Source of the DNA: Alphaproteobacteria bacterium
GTDB taxonomy: Bacteria; Pseudomonadota; Alphaproteobacteria; Rhizobiales; GCA-2746425
Direction of reading: 5' to 3'
DNA length: 64,000 nt
NCBI GenBank assembly: GCA_024743215.1
Contig: JANSWZ010000002.1
Location: forward strand, 558,001-622,000
Positions 17,652-27,076 of this stretch are shown in pieces. Below the pieces are notes generated by a model. That model did not search any database. It had not been told where the DNA came from and worked only from the letters and a program-made list of their open reading frames with translations. Every line of letters starts with the position of its first letter. The first letter of the stretch is position 1. A program made the position numbers and the translations under genes.

Positions 17652-19756
17652 CTTTCAGCTCCCGCTAAGGTCGGCAATTCAAGGCTGGCAAGCCCATGAT
17701 TTGCACTGCGCGTCTCAGCATCGCGTGTGATAGGCCCTGCAGCGTGAACACCTGCAAGCCAGGCCCGATGCTCGGCGGCGATCACGTCCGCGGGAATGAC
17801 ATGGGTGGTCGACAAGACGAATGTGCGTGCAATGAACGCGACTGCGATGACGCCCGTAGCCAGAATGGCGAGCCACCAGATGTAGAACACCAGCGCCAGC
17901 CCCAAAAGCGTCGAGGAGACGCATATGATCATGCCCAGTGAGGTGTTGTTGGGCATCACGATGTCCTCATAGGCGTCAGGCTCCATGTATGCGCGACCCT
18001 TGGCTTTGGCATCGGCGAAATCATCCCGGTCCTCGACTTGCGGCAGAACGGCAAAATTGTAATGCGGTGGCGGCGAGGACGTTGCCCATTCCAGAGTGCG
18101 CCCGTTCCATGGATCCCCCAACGGCACCGCCAGGCTTTCCCTTTCGCGGACGCTGACCCAGAGCTGGATCACGATCGACCCAAGAGCCGACACAATCAAC
18201 GCCGCCCCGAAAAATGCGACGAGCATCAGCGGCTCGAAAGCTGGATCGGTGTAACTCGCAGATCTGCGAGGCATGCCCATGAAACCCAGGGCATAGAGAG
18301 GGAAGAACGTGAAAGAGAATCCGAAGATCCATAACAAGGCCGTCAACCGTCCCCAACCTTCATGCAGGCGGAACCCGAATGCTTTGGGGAACCAGTAATG
18401 ATAACCCGACAACAGACCAAAGACGACGCCAGGAATGATGACGTTGTGGAAATGGGCCACGAGAAACAGGGTGTTGTGGACCTGATAGCTGATCGTCGGA
18501 TTGGCAAGCATGACGCCGGTCAATCCTCCGATCACGAACAGGTAGAAAAACCCGAGAGCATAGATCATCGGCACAGTCATCCTGATACGACCGCGGAAAA
18601 TGGTCGCCATCCAGTCATAGATCTTAACACCGGTGGGCACTGCAATGCACATTGAAGCTATGCCAAAGACGATGTTCACATTTGCGCTTTGCCCCATGGT
18701 AAAGAAGTGGTGCAGCCAGACGGTGAAACTCAACACAGCGATGGCCATCGTCGCATAGACGAGTGAGGCGTAGCCGTAGAGCCGCTTGCCAGAAAACGTC
18801 GCTATGCTCTCTGAAAAAACGCCATAGGCGGGTATCACCAGCAGATAGACTTCCGGATGGCCGAACAACCAGAACAGATTGACGTAATTCATCATGTTGC
18901 CACCAAGGTCATTGGTGAAGAAGTGGAAATCAAGATAGCGGTCGGCGGCCAGCATCAGCGTTGCAACGGTCAGCGGCGGCAATGCAAAAACCATAATGAT
19001 CGCGGCGCACAGCACAGTCCAGGTAAACAGCGGCATCCGGAACAAGGTCATGCCAGGCGCACGTTCCTTGAAGATGGTGACGGCAAAGTTGATCCCCGAC
19101 ATCGTGGTCCCAAGTCCGGCAAGGGCCACCGACCATATCCAGTAATCGGGGCCCGGACCGGGGTTGAAGTCATAGCCCGTATAGGGCGGATATGCAGTCC
19201 AGCCTCCGGTCGAAAATTTACCGAGAAGAAGGCTGATCATCACCAGAGCCGCGCCAGTCGCAGTCAACCCCAACGATATCTGGTTCATCACAGGAAATGA
19301 CATGTCACGCGCGCCGATCTGCAGCGGCACGATGTAGTTGGCAAGGCCGATGATCAGCGGCATCGCCACGAAAAAGATCATGATCGTGCCATGGGTGCTG
19401 AAGAGTTCGGAGAAATGTTCCGGCGTCAGGAAACCGCCATTCAATCCAAAAGCCTGTTGGGTTCGCATCACCGCGCCTTCAAGCACGCCGCGCGCCATCA
19501 TCACCAGGGCCAGCACGACATACATGATGCCAATGCGCTTATGGTCGGTGCTGGTCAGCCAGTCACGCCACAGCGTGCGCCAGGCACCCAGCCAGGTGAT
19601 AAATGCAATTCCGCCAATTGCGCCCAAAATGACAGCCAGCGCAGCGCCTGCCGCGACCAGTTCGCTGGTTGTTGGGTTCTCAATTGCCGGCAAAATCGGC
19701 AATGAAGAAACGCCAAACCGGCCTAGAAGCCAGTGTGTGAGCTGATCGGGGATCAT
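17648..19756 (-). CDS. cyoB: Cytochrome bo3 quinol oxidase subunit I
   Basis: This 702-residue subunit is the catalytic core, reducing O2 to water at the haem-copper centre and pumping protons. The family signatures are present: STDHKRIG near residue 70, FSTHGTIMIFF with a haem His, the WLFGHPEVYLLVIPAYG block with the Cu-ligand His cross-linked to Tyr, WLHHFFTMG with the paired Cu His, and LVAHFHNVI with the haem ligands. The GHPEVY block with the Tyr indicates a type A oxidase. Length matches CyoB (about 660-700). It sits between cyoA and cyoC with 4-base overlaps on both sides. Confidence 0.96.
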   Translation of the reverse strand: MIPDQLTHWLLGRFGVSSLPILPAIENPTTSELVAAGAALAVILGAIGGIAFITWLGAWRTLWRDWLTSTDHKRIGIMYVVLALVMMARGVLEGAVMRTQQAFGLNGGFLTPEHFSELFSTHGTIMIFFVAMPLIIGLANYIVPLQIGARDMSFPVMNQISLGLTATGAALVMISLLLGKFSTGGWTAYPPYTGYDFNPGPGPDYWIWSVALAGLGTTMSGINFAVTIFKERAPGMTLFRMPLFTWTVLCAAIIMVFALPPLTVATLMLAADRYLDFHFFTNDLGGNMMNYVNLFWLFGHPEVYLLVIPAYGVFSESIATFSGKRLYGYASLVYATMAIAVLSFTVWLHHFFTMGQSANVNIVFGIASMCIAVPTGVKIYDWMATIFRGRIRMTVPMIYALGFFYLFVIGGLTGVMLANPTISYQVHNTLFLVAHFHNVIIPGVVFGLLSGYHYWFPKAFGFRLHEGWGRLTALLWIFGFSFTFFPLYALGFMGMPRRSASYTDPAFEPLMLVAFFGAALIVSALGSIVIQLWVSVRERESLAVPLGDPWNGRTLEWATSSPPPHYNFAVLPQVEDRDDFADAKAKGRAYMEPDAYEDIVMPNNTSLGMIICVSSTLLGLALVFYIWWLAILATGVIAVAFIARTFVLSTTHVIPADVIAAEHRAWLAGVHAAGPITRDAETRSANHGLASLELPTLAGAER

Positions 19757-20733
19757 TGGTTTGCTCCTGCTGCTGCTGGCGGGACATATCCCACGGCGCC
19801 GGGTTGTAAGGTGGACGGTATGGCGGTGCCTTGGGTGTATCGGCCAAGCACGTTGGCAAAGAGCGCAGGTTCGACTGCATTGAAGTAAAGCACGCCCTCG
19901 GGCATTTGCGGCGACCCAAGCGTTTCATGCACCTGCGCGCCTGTCGACGCTGCAGCCAGACGGCCATAACTCGTTGCATCCAGCGGAATGCCATTGGCCT
20001 TCACCTTCGCCACCCAGGCTGTGAAATCCTGAGACGTCATCGATATGGCCTCGAACTTCTGCTCGGTGAACCCAGCGCCGCTGAATTGTGTGTTCTCGCC
20101 ATCGAAACTGCCCGTTTCATCAGCCAGAACATGCAGTTTCGTTCTCATGCCCGGCATGGCATAAATCTGCCCCGCCAGAGCCGGGATCATTATGGATTGC
20201 ATGACCGTATCAGTGGTCACATCCATCGCCACGGACGCGCCGACCGGAAAGGCCAGTTCGTTGACGGTAGCGATGCCGAGATCGGGGTAGATGAACAGCC
20301 ATTTCCAGTCGAGCCCTACCACCTGCACGTTTACCGGTGCCTCGGTCGATGCGATGGGCTTATAAGGATCAAGCGCGTGCGTACTTTTCCAAAGCTGTGT
20401 CGACAACACGCCGACAATCACAAACGGAACACCCCACATCAGCAGGTCAAGCCAGCCAGAGAACGCCCAATCCGGCGTATAGCGCGCTTTGCGGTTGCGA
20501 TATCGATAGCGCCAGAACATCAACGGCACCAGAATGAAGACCGGCAGAATTGCAATCATTGTCCATGCAAAAACCTCGATCAAATGCGCGCGCTGTGCGG
20601 CGGCAATCGGCCCGGCCGGGTCGAGGAAACTGTTGCGTTGCTCGCTGCATGCAGACAGCAGAAGAAATGATAGTGAACAAAAAACCAGGCGATGCCGTGT
20701 TGGGAAACTCAATCGGGACATAATCGCTTTCAT
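19753..20733 (-). CDS. cyoA: Cytochrome bo3 quinol oxidase subunit II (lipoprotein)
   Basis: A 326-residue subunit with a lipoprotein signal (LLLSAC, acylated Cys near residue 29), two membrane helices (about 48-72 and 90-112) and a periplasmic cupredoxin domain with VVGLDWKWLFIYPDLGIATVNELAFPVG. The CuA ligands of cytochrome c oxidases are absent, as expected for a quinol-oxidising enzyme: the region reads MIPALAGQIYAMPGM and lacks the Cys pair. The COX aromatic-rich C-terminal extension ends in a Pro/Ala-rich tail. It overlaps the upstream mscS gene by 4 bases. Confidence 0.95.
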   Translation of the reverse strand: MKAIMSRLSFPTRHRLVFCSLSFLLLSACSEQRNSFLDPAGPIAAAQRAHLIEVFAWTMIAILPVFILVPLMFWRYRYRNRKARYTPDWAFSGWLDLLMWGVPFVIVGVLSTQLWKSTHALDPYKPIASTEAPVNVQVVGLDWKWLFIYPDLGIATVNELAFPVGASVAMDVTTDTVMQSIMIPALAGQIYAMPGMRTKLHVLADETGSFDGENTQFSGAGFTEQKFEAISMTSQDFTAWVAKVKANGIPLDATSYGRLAAASTGAQVHETLGSPQMPEGVLYFNAVEPALFANVLGRYTQGTAIPSTLQPGAVGYVPPAAAGANQ

Positions 20734-21647
20734 CGTTCCGTCACCTTTTTGTTTTCCACGTCGGGTCCACTATCGCCGAATACCGTGCTTTTTGCTGTCG
20801 TCTCATGCAGAATAACATTCTGATATGCATAAGGAATTTCGACACCTTCATGGTCGAATGCCTTTTTTATGCTTTCAAGCAAATCAAACTTCACCCCGGC
20901 AGCCGTTCCAGCATCCCTGCACCATGCTGTCAGGGAGAAATCGACACTTGAGGCACTCAAAGCTGTGATCCGGCAGGCGACAATTTCTTCCACATCGGCA
21001 TGCTGTGTTGCCAAATCGAGGGCGATTGTCCGGGCTTTGTCGATGTCCGCACCATAGCCAATTGAAAAGGGAACGACAGCCATGACGCGTGGGTTCGTCT
21101 TGGTATAATTGATCATTGTCGCATTGGCGATGGATGAATTCGAGAGCACTATTCGACGGTTGTCATAGGTCTGCAAAACTGTGTAGCCGAGTGAAACCGT
21201 TTCTACGGTACCGGTCTCAACCCCACCCGGCACGGCAATTTTCAAACGATCACCAAGTTGAAACGGCTTGTAGAGAACCAGGCTCAACCCGGCGACCAGA
21301 TTGGCAAGCGTTGACTGGGCTGCCAGGCCAATAACTACAGAGGCAACAGATACACTGGCCAGCAATGCCGTTGCCAGCTGATTGAGCTCCGGCACGGTGT
21401 GCGCGTAGAGCATGGCAACAAAGACCCAGAGAAACACCTGAGAGAAACGAGACAGGTAACCCGCCCCAAGGCGATTGATACGTCCGTCCGTATCGCGTTC
21501 GATGATCAGTTGCACGCCACGGCGCAGGACTGAAGACAGCAACAAGCCAAACAGCACAAAGACGACAAGCAAGAGGAGCGCGCCGGCCCACCCGCTGGTG
21601 TTTATCCATGCCATGGCGCGTTCAAAATTCGATTCCAGACTTGCCAT
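20730..21647 (-). CDS. MscS-family mechanosensitive ion channel
   Basis: A 305-residue inner-membrane channel. Three N-terminal helices are followed by the MscS core. The pore helix TM3 shows the Gly/Ala pattern SVASVVIGLAAQSTLANLVAGLSLVLYKPF, and the beta domain contains GVETGTVETVSLGYTVLQTYDNRRIVLSNS. Such channels open on hypo-osmotic shock to release small solutes. The stop overlaps the first codons of cyoA by 4 bases, so the channel is probably co-transcribed with the terminal oxidase; a functional link is not established. Confidence 0.9.
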   Translation of the reverse strand: MASLESNFERAMAWINTSGWAGALLLLVVFVLFGLLLSSVLRRGVQLIIERDTDGRINRLGAGYLSRFSQVFLWVFVAMLYAHTVPELNQLATALLASVSVASVVIGLAAQSTLANLVAGLSLVLYKPFQLGDRLKIAVPGGVETGTVETVSLGYTVLQTYDNRRIVLSNSSIANATMINYTKTNPRVMAVVPFSIGYGADIDKARTIALDLATQHADVEEIVACRITALSASSVDFSLTAWCRDAGTAAGVKFDLLESIKKAFDHEGVEIPYAYQNVILHETTAKSTVFGDSGPDVENKKVTER

Positions 21648-21778
21648 CAGTCAGGCTTCCTCTCAGGTCTTGCCTTCGTCATATTCGAACGGGCACCTTT
21701 CGGAAACATGTCCGGACCGTGTGACAGGAATGTCCGTTCATTTGAGGCATGGTCGACATGGTTTTCAATCATTGGGCC

Positions 21779-24412
21779 CTACTTCATCAGTCCTTTTATG
21801 CCACCTGAGATCAGCACATTGACCTCATAAAAGATGCGCGGCACCGTCATGCCTCCCGGGCTGGCCAGGTAATTGGGCGTCCAGGTCGGATTGAACTTTT
21901 GCTTGAAACTGCGCAGGCCTTCAAAGTGATAGAGGTGCTCGCCGTGGGCGTACAAAAAGCCACCAACCCTGTTCCAAAGCGAAGCCAGTTGGCGGTTCTC
22001 CAGACCGGAGAGCGGCGCGGCTCCAAGCGAGAACCAATGATAGTCCTGCGCGGCGCCCCAGAGCATCAACTCGGCAAACAAGGCATCCATTGCAAAACTC
22101 GGCCCTTGGGGATCGTAGCGCATCAAATCCAGCGAAAGCTCAAATTTATCTGCCCCCTGAAACAGGTTGGCGAATGCAACAATGCGCCCGGTGTCTTTCT
22201 CTTTCAAAACGGCATGGTCGAAATTGGATACATATGCTTCGTCAAAGCCGCCAAGCGCGAAACCCTTTTCTTCGCCCTGTTTTGACGCCAGCCACCGATC
22301 TGAAATTTGCCGAAGCTCCGGCAAGATTGCTGTCAGATTGCTTTGCGAAATAATCGCGAATTCATACCCGTCGCGGGCCGCGCGGTTGCGTGCCTGGCGG
22401 AAGTCCTTTTTGGAGGATCCCTCCAGACTAAACCCCTGTAGATTTACGCGTGCAACCTCTCCGATCTTCAGGATGGAGAAGCCCAAATCCAGAAATGTGG
22501 GCACATATTTTGGCGAGACAGCGTAAAATGCGCATCTTTTTCCCGCCTTGTCGGCTTTTTCGCGGAACTGCCAGAGCAATTGCCTGCCCGCATCTTCTGC
22601 CCCAACTGGTTCGCCTTTGGAAATCAAAGAGGTGCCAGTATCGCCATAGGCAAGGAATGCGCGGCTATCAGAGGACACCAGGAAATGCTTGTCTCCGGTC
22701 AATGAGATACAGGCTTCTGTATCTTCGCTTTCGCGGACCAATTGACGCACGACATCGGGGATGGGCGCGACCGTTTTTGGTTTTGCACTGAAATTCAAAA
22801 TCGAGTTCAGCGCGACGCCAGCCAAAATCAGGGCGGCGACAAGGCTGGAGCGCAAGAACCGCGATGCGTCACCCTGCCATGCGAATTCCCACCATAATGC
22901 ATCGCGATAGCCCACATGCGAATATGCAAACATCCCGATCCAGATGATGGCCGCGACCAGCGCAACAATGCTGACAATCCAAGTGGTATTCAAACGGAAC
23001 ACCGAAGCACCTTCAACCCGATAAAACGCGCCTCGAAACGCCCCCAGGACCGCGATCGAAGCCAAGAGGGTAAGTGCTTCTTCCCAATCCAGCCCTTTCA
23101 ACAGAGAGGCAAACAGACCCACTCCCATCATCAGCATTGACATGAACCAGGCCCGATAGAGCTTGCGATAGAGCCCACGTGAGATCACGATCAGAAGCAG
23201 TCCGGCAACACTTCCTGCAAGATGTGATGCCTCGACAAAAGGAAGCGGCAGAATCTCTCGCAAGACGCCGAGACGCGCTGTGTCTGCCGGCAGGTTCCCG
23301 GAAATCAACAGGATCGAACCAGCCAGGAGTGAAACGCCAGCTGCGGCCATCGGAATGATCGGACTGATCAGCCGATACGCCATCGCGGTCGAGCCTGTGA
23401 TCGCCTGTTTCTGGCTCAAGGACCAGGCGACTGCCAACCCAATGCTTGCGACTACGAATGGCAAAACCGTATAGATCAGCCGGTACAGAAGAATTGCCGC
23501 CAAAACATCCGAGCGGCCTGCCGCGCCCAGACCAGCGATCAATGTGGCCTCAAAGACACCCAAACCGCCGGGCGAATGACTGAGGATACCAAGCGCAATT
23601 GCACCAATGTAGATTGTGAAGAAGTAGGGATAGCTTTGGATGAAGTCAGCCGGCATCAAGACATACAAAGTCATCGCTGAACCAGTAATGTCGACGACTG
23701 CCACCAATGTCAGCGCAGTAGCCAGTTTGAAACTGGGCAGGTCAAAACCGAAACCACCCACTGCCAGACGCTTTGAGCCGCTTGAGAACCAATAAAACAA
23801 GGCTGCCAAAGCCAAAAGCAGCCCGGCACCAATCATGGTTTCAATTCTGGCATCAAGCGGCAGGACGGTTGACAGGCCCTTGGGGTGCAGTGAAAAAAGC
23901 ACGCCAAGAACCAGGATTAACCCCAGCCAGAAAGCGACCCATGATGTTGCAATGACGCCTGCAACGCGGCTTAAATCCAGACCCAAAGAGGCGTAAATCC
24001 GGTATCTGACGGCGGTCCCGGTCAGGTAAGAGAACCCCAGCAGGTTCGAAACCGCAGATCCGCTGGCACCGGCAAAGCCTGCAACCTGCGCTGGCACCTG
24101 CCCTTTTGCGACGCTGCGGACAGCGAGGACATCATAAAATGACAACGCAAAAAAACTGATGGAAGTCCAAATCACGGCGATTGCCAATACGCTCCACGAA
24201 CTGGAAGCAATGTCCGCTTTTACGTCCACCCAGCTGACATGCGCTGCAAGCTTGTGCAGCACGTAGATGGCGATGATGACGATCAGCAAAGGCACACCGA
24301 TCTTGACGATCGGGTGTTCAAGGATCCGTGTCGCCCGCGAGGGTTGCACTATCGGTTCAGCGACGCTCATGGACAGGCTACTCTTGGGATACGCGCCTCC
24401 AGGTTTCGACAT
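21779..24412 (-). CDS. mprF: Bifunctional phosphatidylglycerol lysyltransferase/flippase (MprF family)
   Basis: An 877-residue protein. The N-terminal two thirds (about 30-530) hold some fourteen membrane helices of the flippase domain, with SHSPGGLGVFEATLI as its signature. The cytoplasmic C-terminal DUF2156 domain (about 560-860) is the GNAT-like aminoacyl transferase, with GEPVGAEDAGRQLLWQF, RQARNRAARDGYEFAI, FSLGAAPLSG and the final FKQKFNPTW motif. The enzyme transfers lysine (or alanine) from tRNA to phosphatidylglycerol and flips the product, which lowers surface negative charge and protects from cationic peptides. Start chosen at ATG 24412 with GGGGGCG upstream; a GTG at 24442 is possible. 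It precedes mscS by 131 bases. Confidence 0.92.
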   Translation of the reverse strand: MSKPGGAYPKSSLSMSVAEPIVQPSRATRILEHPIVKIGVPLLIVIIAIYVLHKLAAHVSWVDVKADIASSSWSVLAIAVIWTSISFFALSFYDVLAVRSVAKGQVPAQVAGFAGASGSAVSNLLGFSYLTGTAVRYRIYASLGLDLSRVAGVIATSWVAFWLGLILVLGVLFSLHPKGLSTVLPLDARIETMIGAGLLLALAALFYWFSSGSKRLAVGGFGFDLPSFKLATALTLVAVVDITGSAMTLYVLMPADFIQSYPYFFTIYIGAIALGILSHSPGGLGVFEATLIAGLGAAGRSDVLAAILLYRLIYTVLPFVVASIGLAVAWSLSQKQAITGSTAMAYRLISPIIPMAAAGVSLLAGSILLISGNLPADTARLGVLREILPLPFVEASHLAGSVAGLLLIVISRGLYRKLYRAWFMSMLMMGVGLFASLLKGLDWEEALTLLASIAVLGAFRGAFYRVEGASVFRLNTTWIVSIVALVAAIIWIGMFAYSHVGYRDALWWEFAWQGDASRFLRSSLVAALILAGVALNSILNFSAKPKTVAPIPDVVRQLVRESEDTEACISLTGDKHFLVSSDSRAFLAYGDTGTSLISKGEPVGAEDAGRQLLWQFREKADKAGKRCAFYAVSPKYVPTFLDLGFSILKIGEVARVNLQGFSLEGSSKKDFRQARNRAARDGYEFAIISQSNLTAILPELRQISDRWLASKQGEEKGFALGGFDEAYVSNFDHAVLKEKDTGRIVAFANLFQGADKFELSLDLMRYDPQGPSFAMDALFAELMLWGAAQDYHWFSLGAAPLSGLENRQLASLWNRVGGFLYAHGEHLYHFEGLRSFKQKFNPTWTPNYLASPGGMTVPRIFYEVNVLISGGIKGLMK

Positions 24413-25034
24413 AGTCGCCCCCAATCCTGAAACGACCGCCACGACAATTATATTTCCCGGCCTCCCGAATAGGACAGGCCTGATTTACCAGATCGGATAT
24501 GCCCGGATGCACTGAAACCCACGCCCTCATTCTAGATACTTAAAAACTGCGCCTGCAGCAGCGGCATCAAATATTATCGTCTTTCCTTAACTTGGTCGTC
24601 CGGATTCCGTATTTTGGTCCCACGCGGCGCGGCGAATCTTGAAACATCCGTAGGTAGAAAACTTGACCCAACCAAAAATCCCCAGACAGCCAGTAGACAA
24701 GCTAGCAACTGTTCAATGGCAAAAGTTGCAATGCGGGGTGCCGCAACCAGTAGAAGCTGAAACCAGAAATACGATGCCGATTGTCCGAAGTCCAGTCGTA
24801 AGACGATTTGCAGTCCAAATGGAATGGGATCAGGTCACCACTTTCGGACGCGTGCGGATATCAGTTCATGATTTGCAATAATGACTTCTAGTAGTAGACA
24901 AATCACTTGCACCAAAGGTAATCTTGCTCAGCCGCAAGTTGCTGAAATGTTTGACGCCATTTTTGTGAGTCACTTTAAGCCATAGAAGAGGCAACAGGCC
25001 AAAATCGTCAAAACAAGAAAAAGGAGCCAATTCA
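24413..25034. other. Intergenic region between mprF and a small exported protein
   Basis: A divergent gap of 622 bases. Open frames in it have no recognisable protein features or ribosome sites. The last part (24870-25020) presumably holds the promoter of the rightward gene, but no clear box pair was found. Nothing else is seen. Confidence 0.45.
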
Positions 25035-25460
25035 TTGGCACATATTTTTAAATATATCGCAGTCTCAGCTGCACTCTTCTGGCCAGTTGCACTCATCTCA
25101 CCAGTTGCTGCTGCCGCCCAATCTCTGACCTGTCCTGACGTCGCATCGGTTTTCGCTAGAGACAATGCAACGTCCAGCCCGCAGTCCATCAACGACCTGT
25201 CAGAACTGGTCGGCAAGGCAGAAATGGATGGAACGAGCCTGCGCTCCGTGGCTACAAAACTTCGGGCAGACTTCCCAAAAGCAAGCGATGCGGAGATCGC
25301 CGACATCATGATAACGGTCTACTGCAATTATCTCCGCAATGATGCTCCTGCCAGCCACCGGACTGAAGCGAATATGACCGCATTCGAAAAACAGGCCTAT
25401 GACGCCACCTTCGGTGAAGCTCCTCCAAAGGAACGAAAGAGAGGCTGGTTGTTCGAATAA
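25035..25460 (+). CDS. Small exported protein of unknown function
   Basis: A 141-residue protein starting with TTG at 25035, supported by AAGGAG nine bases upstream. A signal peptide is clear (hydrophobic residues 8-27, cut near AAAAQS). The mature part is hydrophilic and helical, has Cys residues near 33 and 97 that could form a disulfide, and ends in a Lys/Arg-rich stretch PPKERKRGW. I do not recognise the family. The gene stands alone and converges on the MarR-GNAT gene across a perfect palindrome. Confidence 0.65.
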   Translation: MAHIFKYIAVSAALFWPVALISPVAAAAQSLTCPDVASVFARDNATSSPQSINDLSELVGKAEMDGTSLRSVATKLRADFPKASDAEIADIMITVYCNYLRNDAPASHRTEANMTAFEKQAYDATFGEAPPKERKRGWLFE

Positions 25461-25490
25461 ACCCGCCGCCCCTCAGACTTTTGAAAAATG

Positions 25491-25607
25491 TCAGTGGTTG
25501 TGGCGCGGAAGACCACGATGCTGCGCGATACGCTGAAACTCGGGGGCATTGCTCAAAACCGCGCAGCGATCAAGCTGGCTGAACAGCTCCTCTGGATTTG
25601 CTGCCAT
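25491..25607 (-). CDS. Possible 38-residue protein of unknown function
   Basis: An open frame from ATG 25607 encodes a 38-residue hydrophilic peptide (begins MAANPEELF, ends GLPRHNH). Its composition and mostly G/C or wobble third positions look coding, but there is no clear ribosome site and no known family. It lies downstream of the palindromic terminator that follows the MarR-GNAT gene, so it would need its own promoter. Confidence 0.3.
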   Translation of the reverse strand: MAANPEELFSQLDRCAVLSNAPEFQRIAQHRGLPRHNH

Positions 25608-25652
25608 GGCGTCTGATCTTGCGTAAAAGTAAACCGAAGAAACTGAGAGGTT

Positions 25653-25674
25653 CGGCTGCCAAATTTGGCAGCCG
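25653..25674. terminator. 22-base perfect palindrome, probable bidirectional terminator
   Basis: CGGCTGCC (25653-25660) and GGCAGCCG (25667-25674) flank AAATTT, giving a perfect palindrome followed by TTT. It lies 53 bases beyond the stop of the MarR-GNAT gene and between it and the convergent small exported-protein gene. Confidence 0.6.
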
Positions 25675-25726
25675 TTTCCTGCAGCGGATGAAAGGGCCAT
25701 TCTACCGGTCGCGACCAAGCCTCATA

Positions 25727-26677
25727 TTATTGCAATTTGGGCCTGACAAACATCTGTTCGGTAACCGGCGTACCCCACTGCGACCCAAGGCTTTCTTCTG
25801 CCAGATGAAATCCGAAAAACTCATAAAGGTGGCGTGCGGCATCCAGCCCCTGGAAAGTCCATAATCTGCTCTCGCTGAACTCTTGGCTGTCAATAAAATC
25901 AACGGAGCATTGCATGAGCCGTTTGCCGACACCCAGGCCCTGCGCATCCGGGTCCACTATGAACCAACGAAGATGGGCCATGTTCTCGCCAAGGTCTTCA
26001 CCGTCAATGGAAACAGAGCCAAGAAACCGGCCTGCTTGCCAGGCTGAAAAAACAATATTCATCGGCCTATCAATGCGGCCCAGGAACTCTGACATTTCTG
26101 TCGCAACTTTCCGTTCAAACACAGAGCCAAAACCATAGTTTTCCGAGTAAAAGGATGCATGCAGACCCGTAATACGGGCAATGATGCAGGGCTGGTATCC
26201 TTGGAGAATATCCACCGCTTTGAGCGACCTGTCTGAAACCTCACCGCGCAGCGCGCCACTAAACGCAGATAGCCCATCTTCGATGATCTGCAGATCAGTC
26301 TTGGAGCCAACGCTGAGTGCAGACAATAGCTGCGCTCTGGCGAATGTTTCAATCTGGCCAAGAAGCGCTGTTCCTGACGGGGACAATCCAAGAACTTGAA
26401 CTCTTCTATCTGACGCATCCGGCTCAACCGTCAACAGACCCTCAGCTTCCAGCTTCTTCAGCATTCTGCTGATGCTTGATTTTTCAAGATGCAAAAGACT
26501 TCCCAGTTCACTGGCAGTCGACACGGTTCCGTAGCCAACTTCGATAATGGTATGAACGGCAGACGGTGGAAGCTGTGTTCCTGCCAGCTTGCTGTCCATG
26601 AAACCAAGGTCCCGAACGATGTTCCTGGCAGAAGTCCGAATACGGTCCAGGCGGGGTTGTGAAAGATGTTTTTCCAT
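25727..26677 (-). CDS. MarR-GNAT fusion: HTH regulator with acetyltransferase domain
   Basis: A 316-residue cytoplasmic protein. Residues about 25-110 form a MarR-type winged helix (TASELGSLLHLEKSSISRMLKKLEAEGLL for the HTH, DASDRRVQVLGLSPSG for the wing). Residues about 150-310 form a GNAT domain with the acetyl-CoA loop VDPDAQGLGVGKRLM (R/QxxGxG/A type) and the YEFFGFHLAEE end. Such fusions regulate and may acetylate, but targets are unknown. I start at ATG 26677 (MEKHLSQP); three further in-frame ATGs upstream lie inside a perfect inverted repeat that is likely its own operator. No strong ribosome site is visible. Confidence 0.88.
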   Translation of the reverse strand: MEKHLSQPRLDRIRTSARNIVRDLGFMDSKLAGTQLPPSAVHTIIEVGYGTVSTASELGSLLHLEKSSISRMLKKLEAEGLLTVEPDASDRRVQVLGLSPSGTALLGQIETFARAQLLSALSVGSKTDLQIIEDGLSAFSGALRGEVSDRSLKAVDILQGYQPCIIARITGLHASFYSENYGFGSVFERKVATEMSEFLGRIDRPMNIVFSAWQAGRFLGSVSIDGEDLGENMAHLRWFIVDPDAQGLGVGKRLMQCSVDFIDSQEFSESRLWTFQGLDAARHLYEFFGFHLAEESLGSQWGTPVTEQMFVRPKLQ

Positions 26678-26697
26678 TAGTTGCATCATACAACTAA
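26677..26697. promoter_or_regulatory. MarR-type operator over the start of the MarR-GNAT gene
   Basis: TTAGTTG (26677-26683) and CAACTAA (26691-26697) form a perfect 7-bp inverted repeat with a 7-base spacer. The outer edge touches the ATG. Half-sites of the TTAGTTG/CAACTAA type and this spacing are usual for MarR-family dimers, so autoregulation is likely. Confidence 0.6.
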
Positions 26698-26860
26698 ATG
26701 CGATGACGTCCAGCAAAAATTGGTATATTCAACTTTGCAGCAATTCCATATTCTTGGCTCAGATCGGCTGCCAGTTCACACCAGTGGATACTCTTTGCTG
26801 AGCATCTGACAAAGGTCTGTTTTTCTGTACCTAAGATTTTACAGCCTTTGAGCCTGAGTA

Positions 26861-27076
26861 ATGCCGAAGGATTGGGTAAGTTCAATTGGTCTCAAACCAA
26901 GCGCTTACGGCACTCACTCGGTGCGTCGCACCAAGATCGCGCAGATCTACAAAAAAACCGGCAACCTCCGTGCCGTTCAACTTATGCTCGGTCATACCAA
27001 AATGGACAGTATCCTCAGATACCCTGGTGTGGACCTGGAGGACGCGCTCGCCATTTCCGACAGTGTAGAAGGTTAG
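26861..27076 (+). pseudogene. C-terminal remnant of a tyrosine recombinase/integrase
   Basis: A frame of 71 residues matches the end of the phage-integrase catalytic domain: GTHSVRRTK with the catalytic His and Arg, IYKKTGNLRAVQLMLGHTK with the second His, and ILRYPGVD with the nucleophilic Tyr. Complete enzymes have about 190-400 residues, so the N-terminal DNA-binding region and the first catalytic Arg are missing; no continuation is found upstream. It is a relic of a mobile element, not an active recombinase. Confidence 0.8.

Noticed and set aside
19831-20670. A 279-codon open frame on the plus strand
   Set aside because: Antisense to cyoA, with low-complexity composition; the cyoA assignment is certain.
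24663-24881. A 72-codon frame in the gap before the small exported protein gene
   Set aside because: No ribosome site, no recognisable features, and its composition does not look coding.
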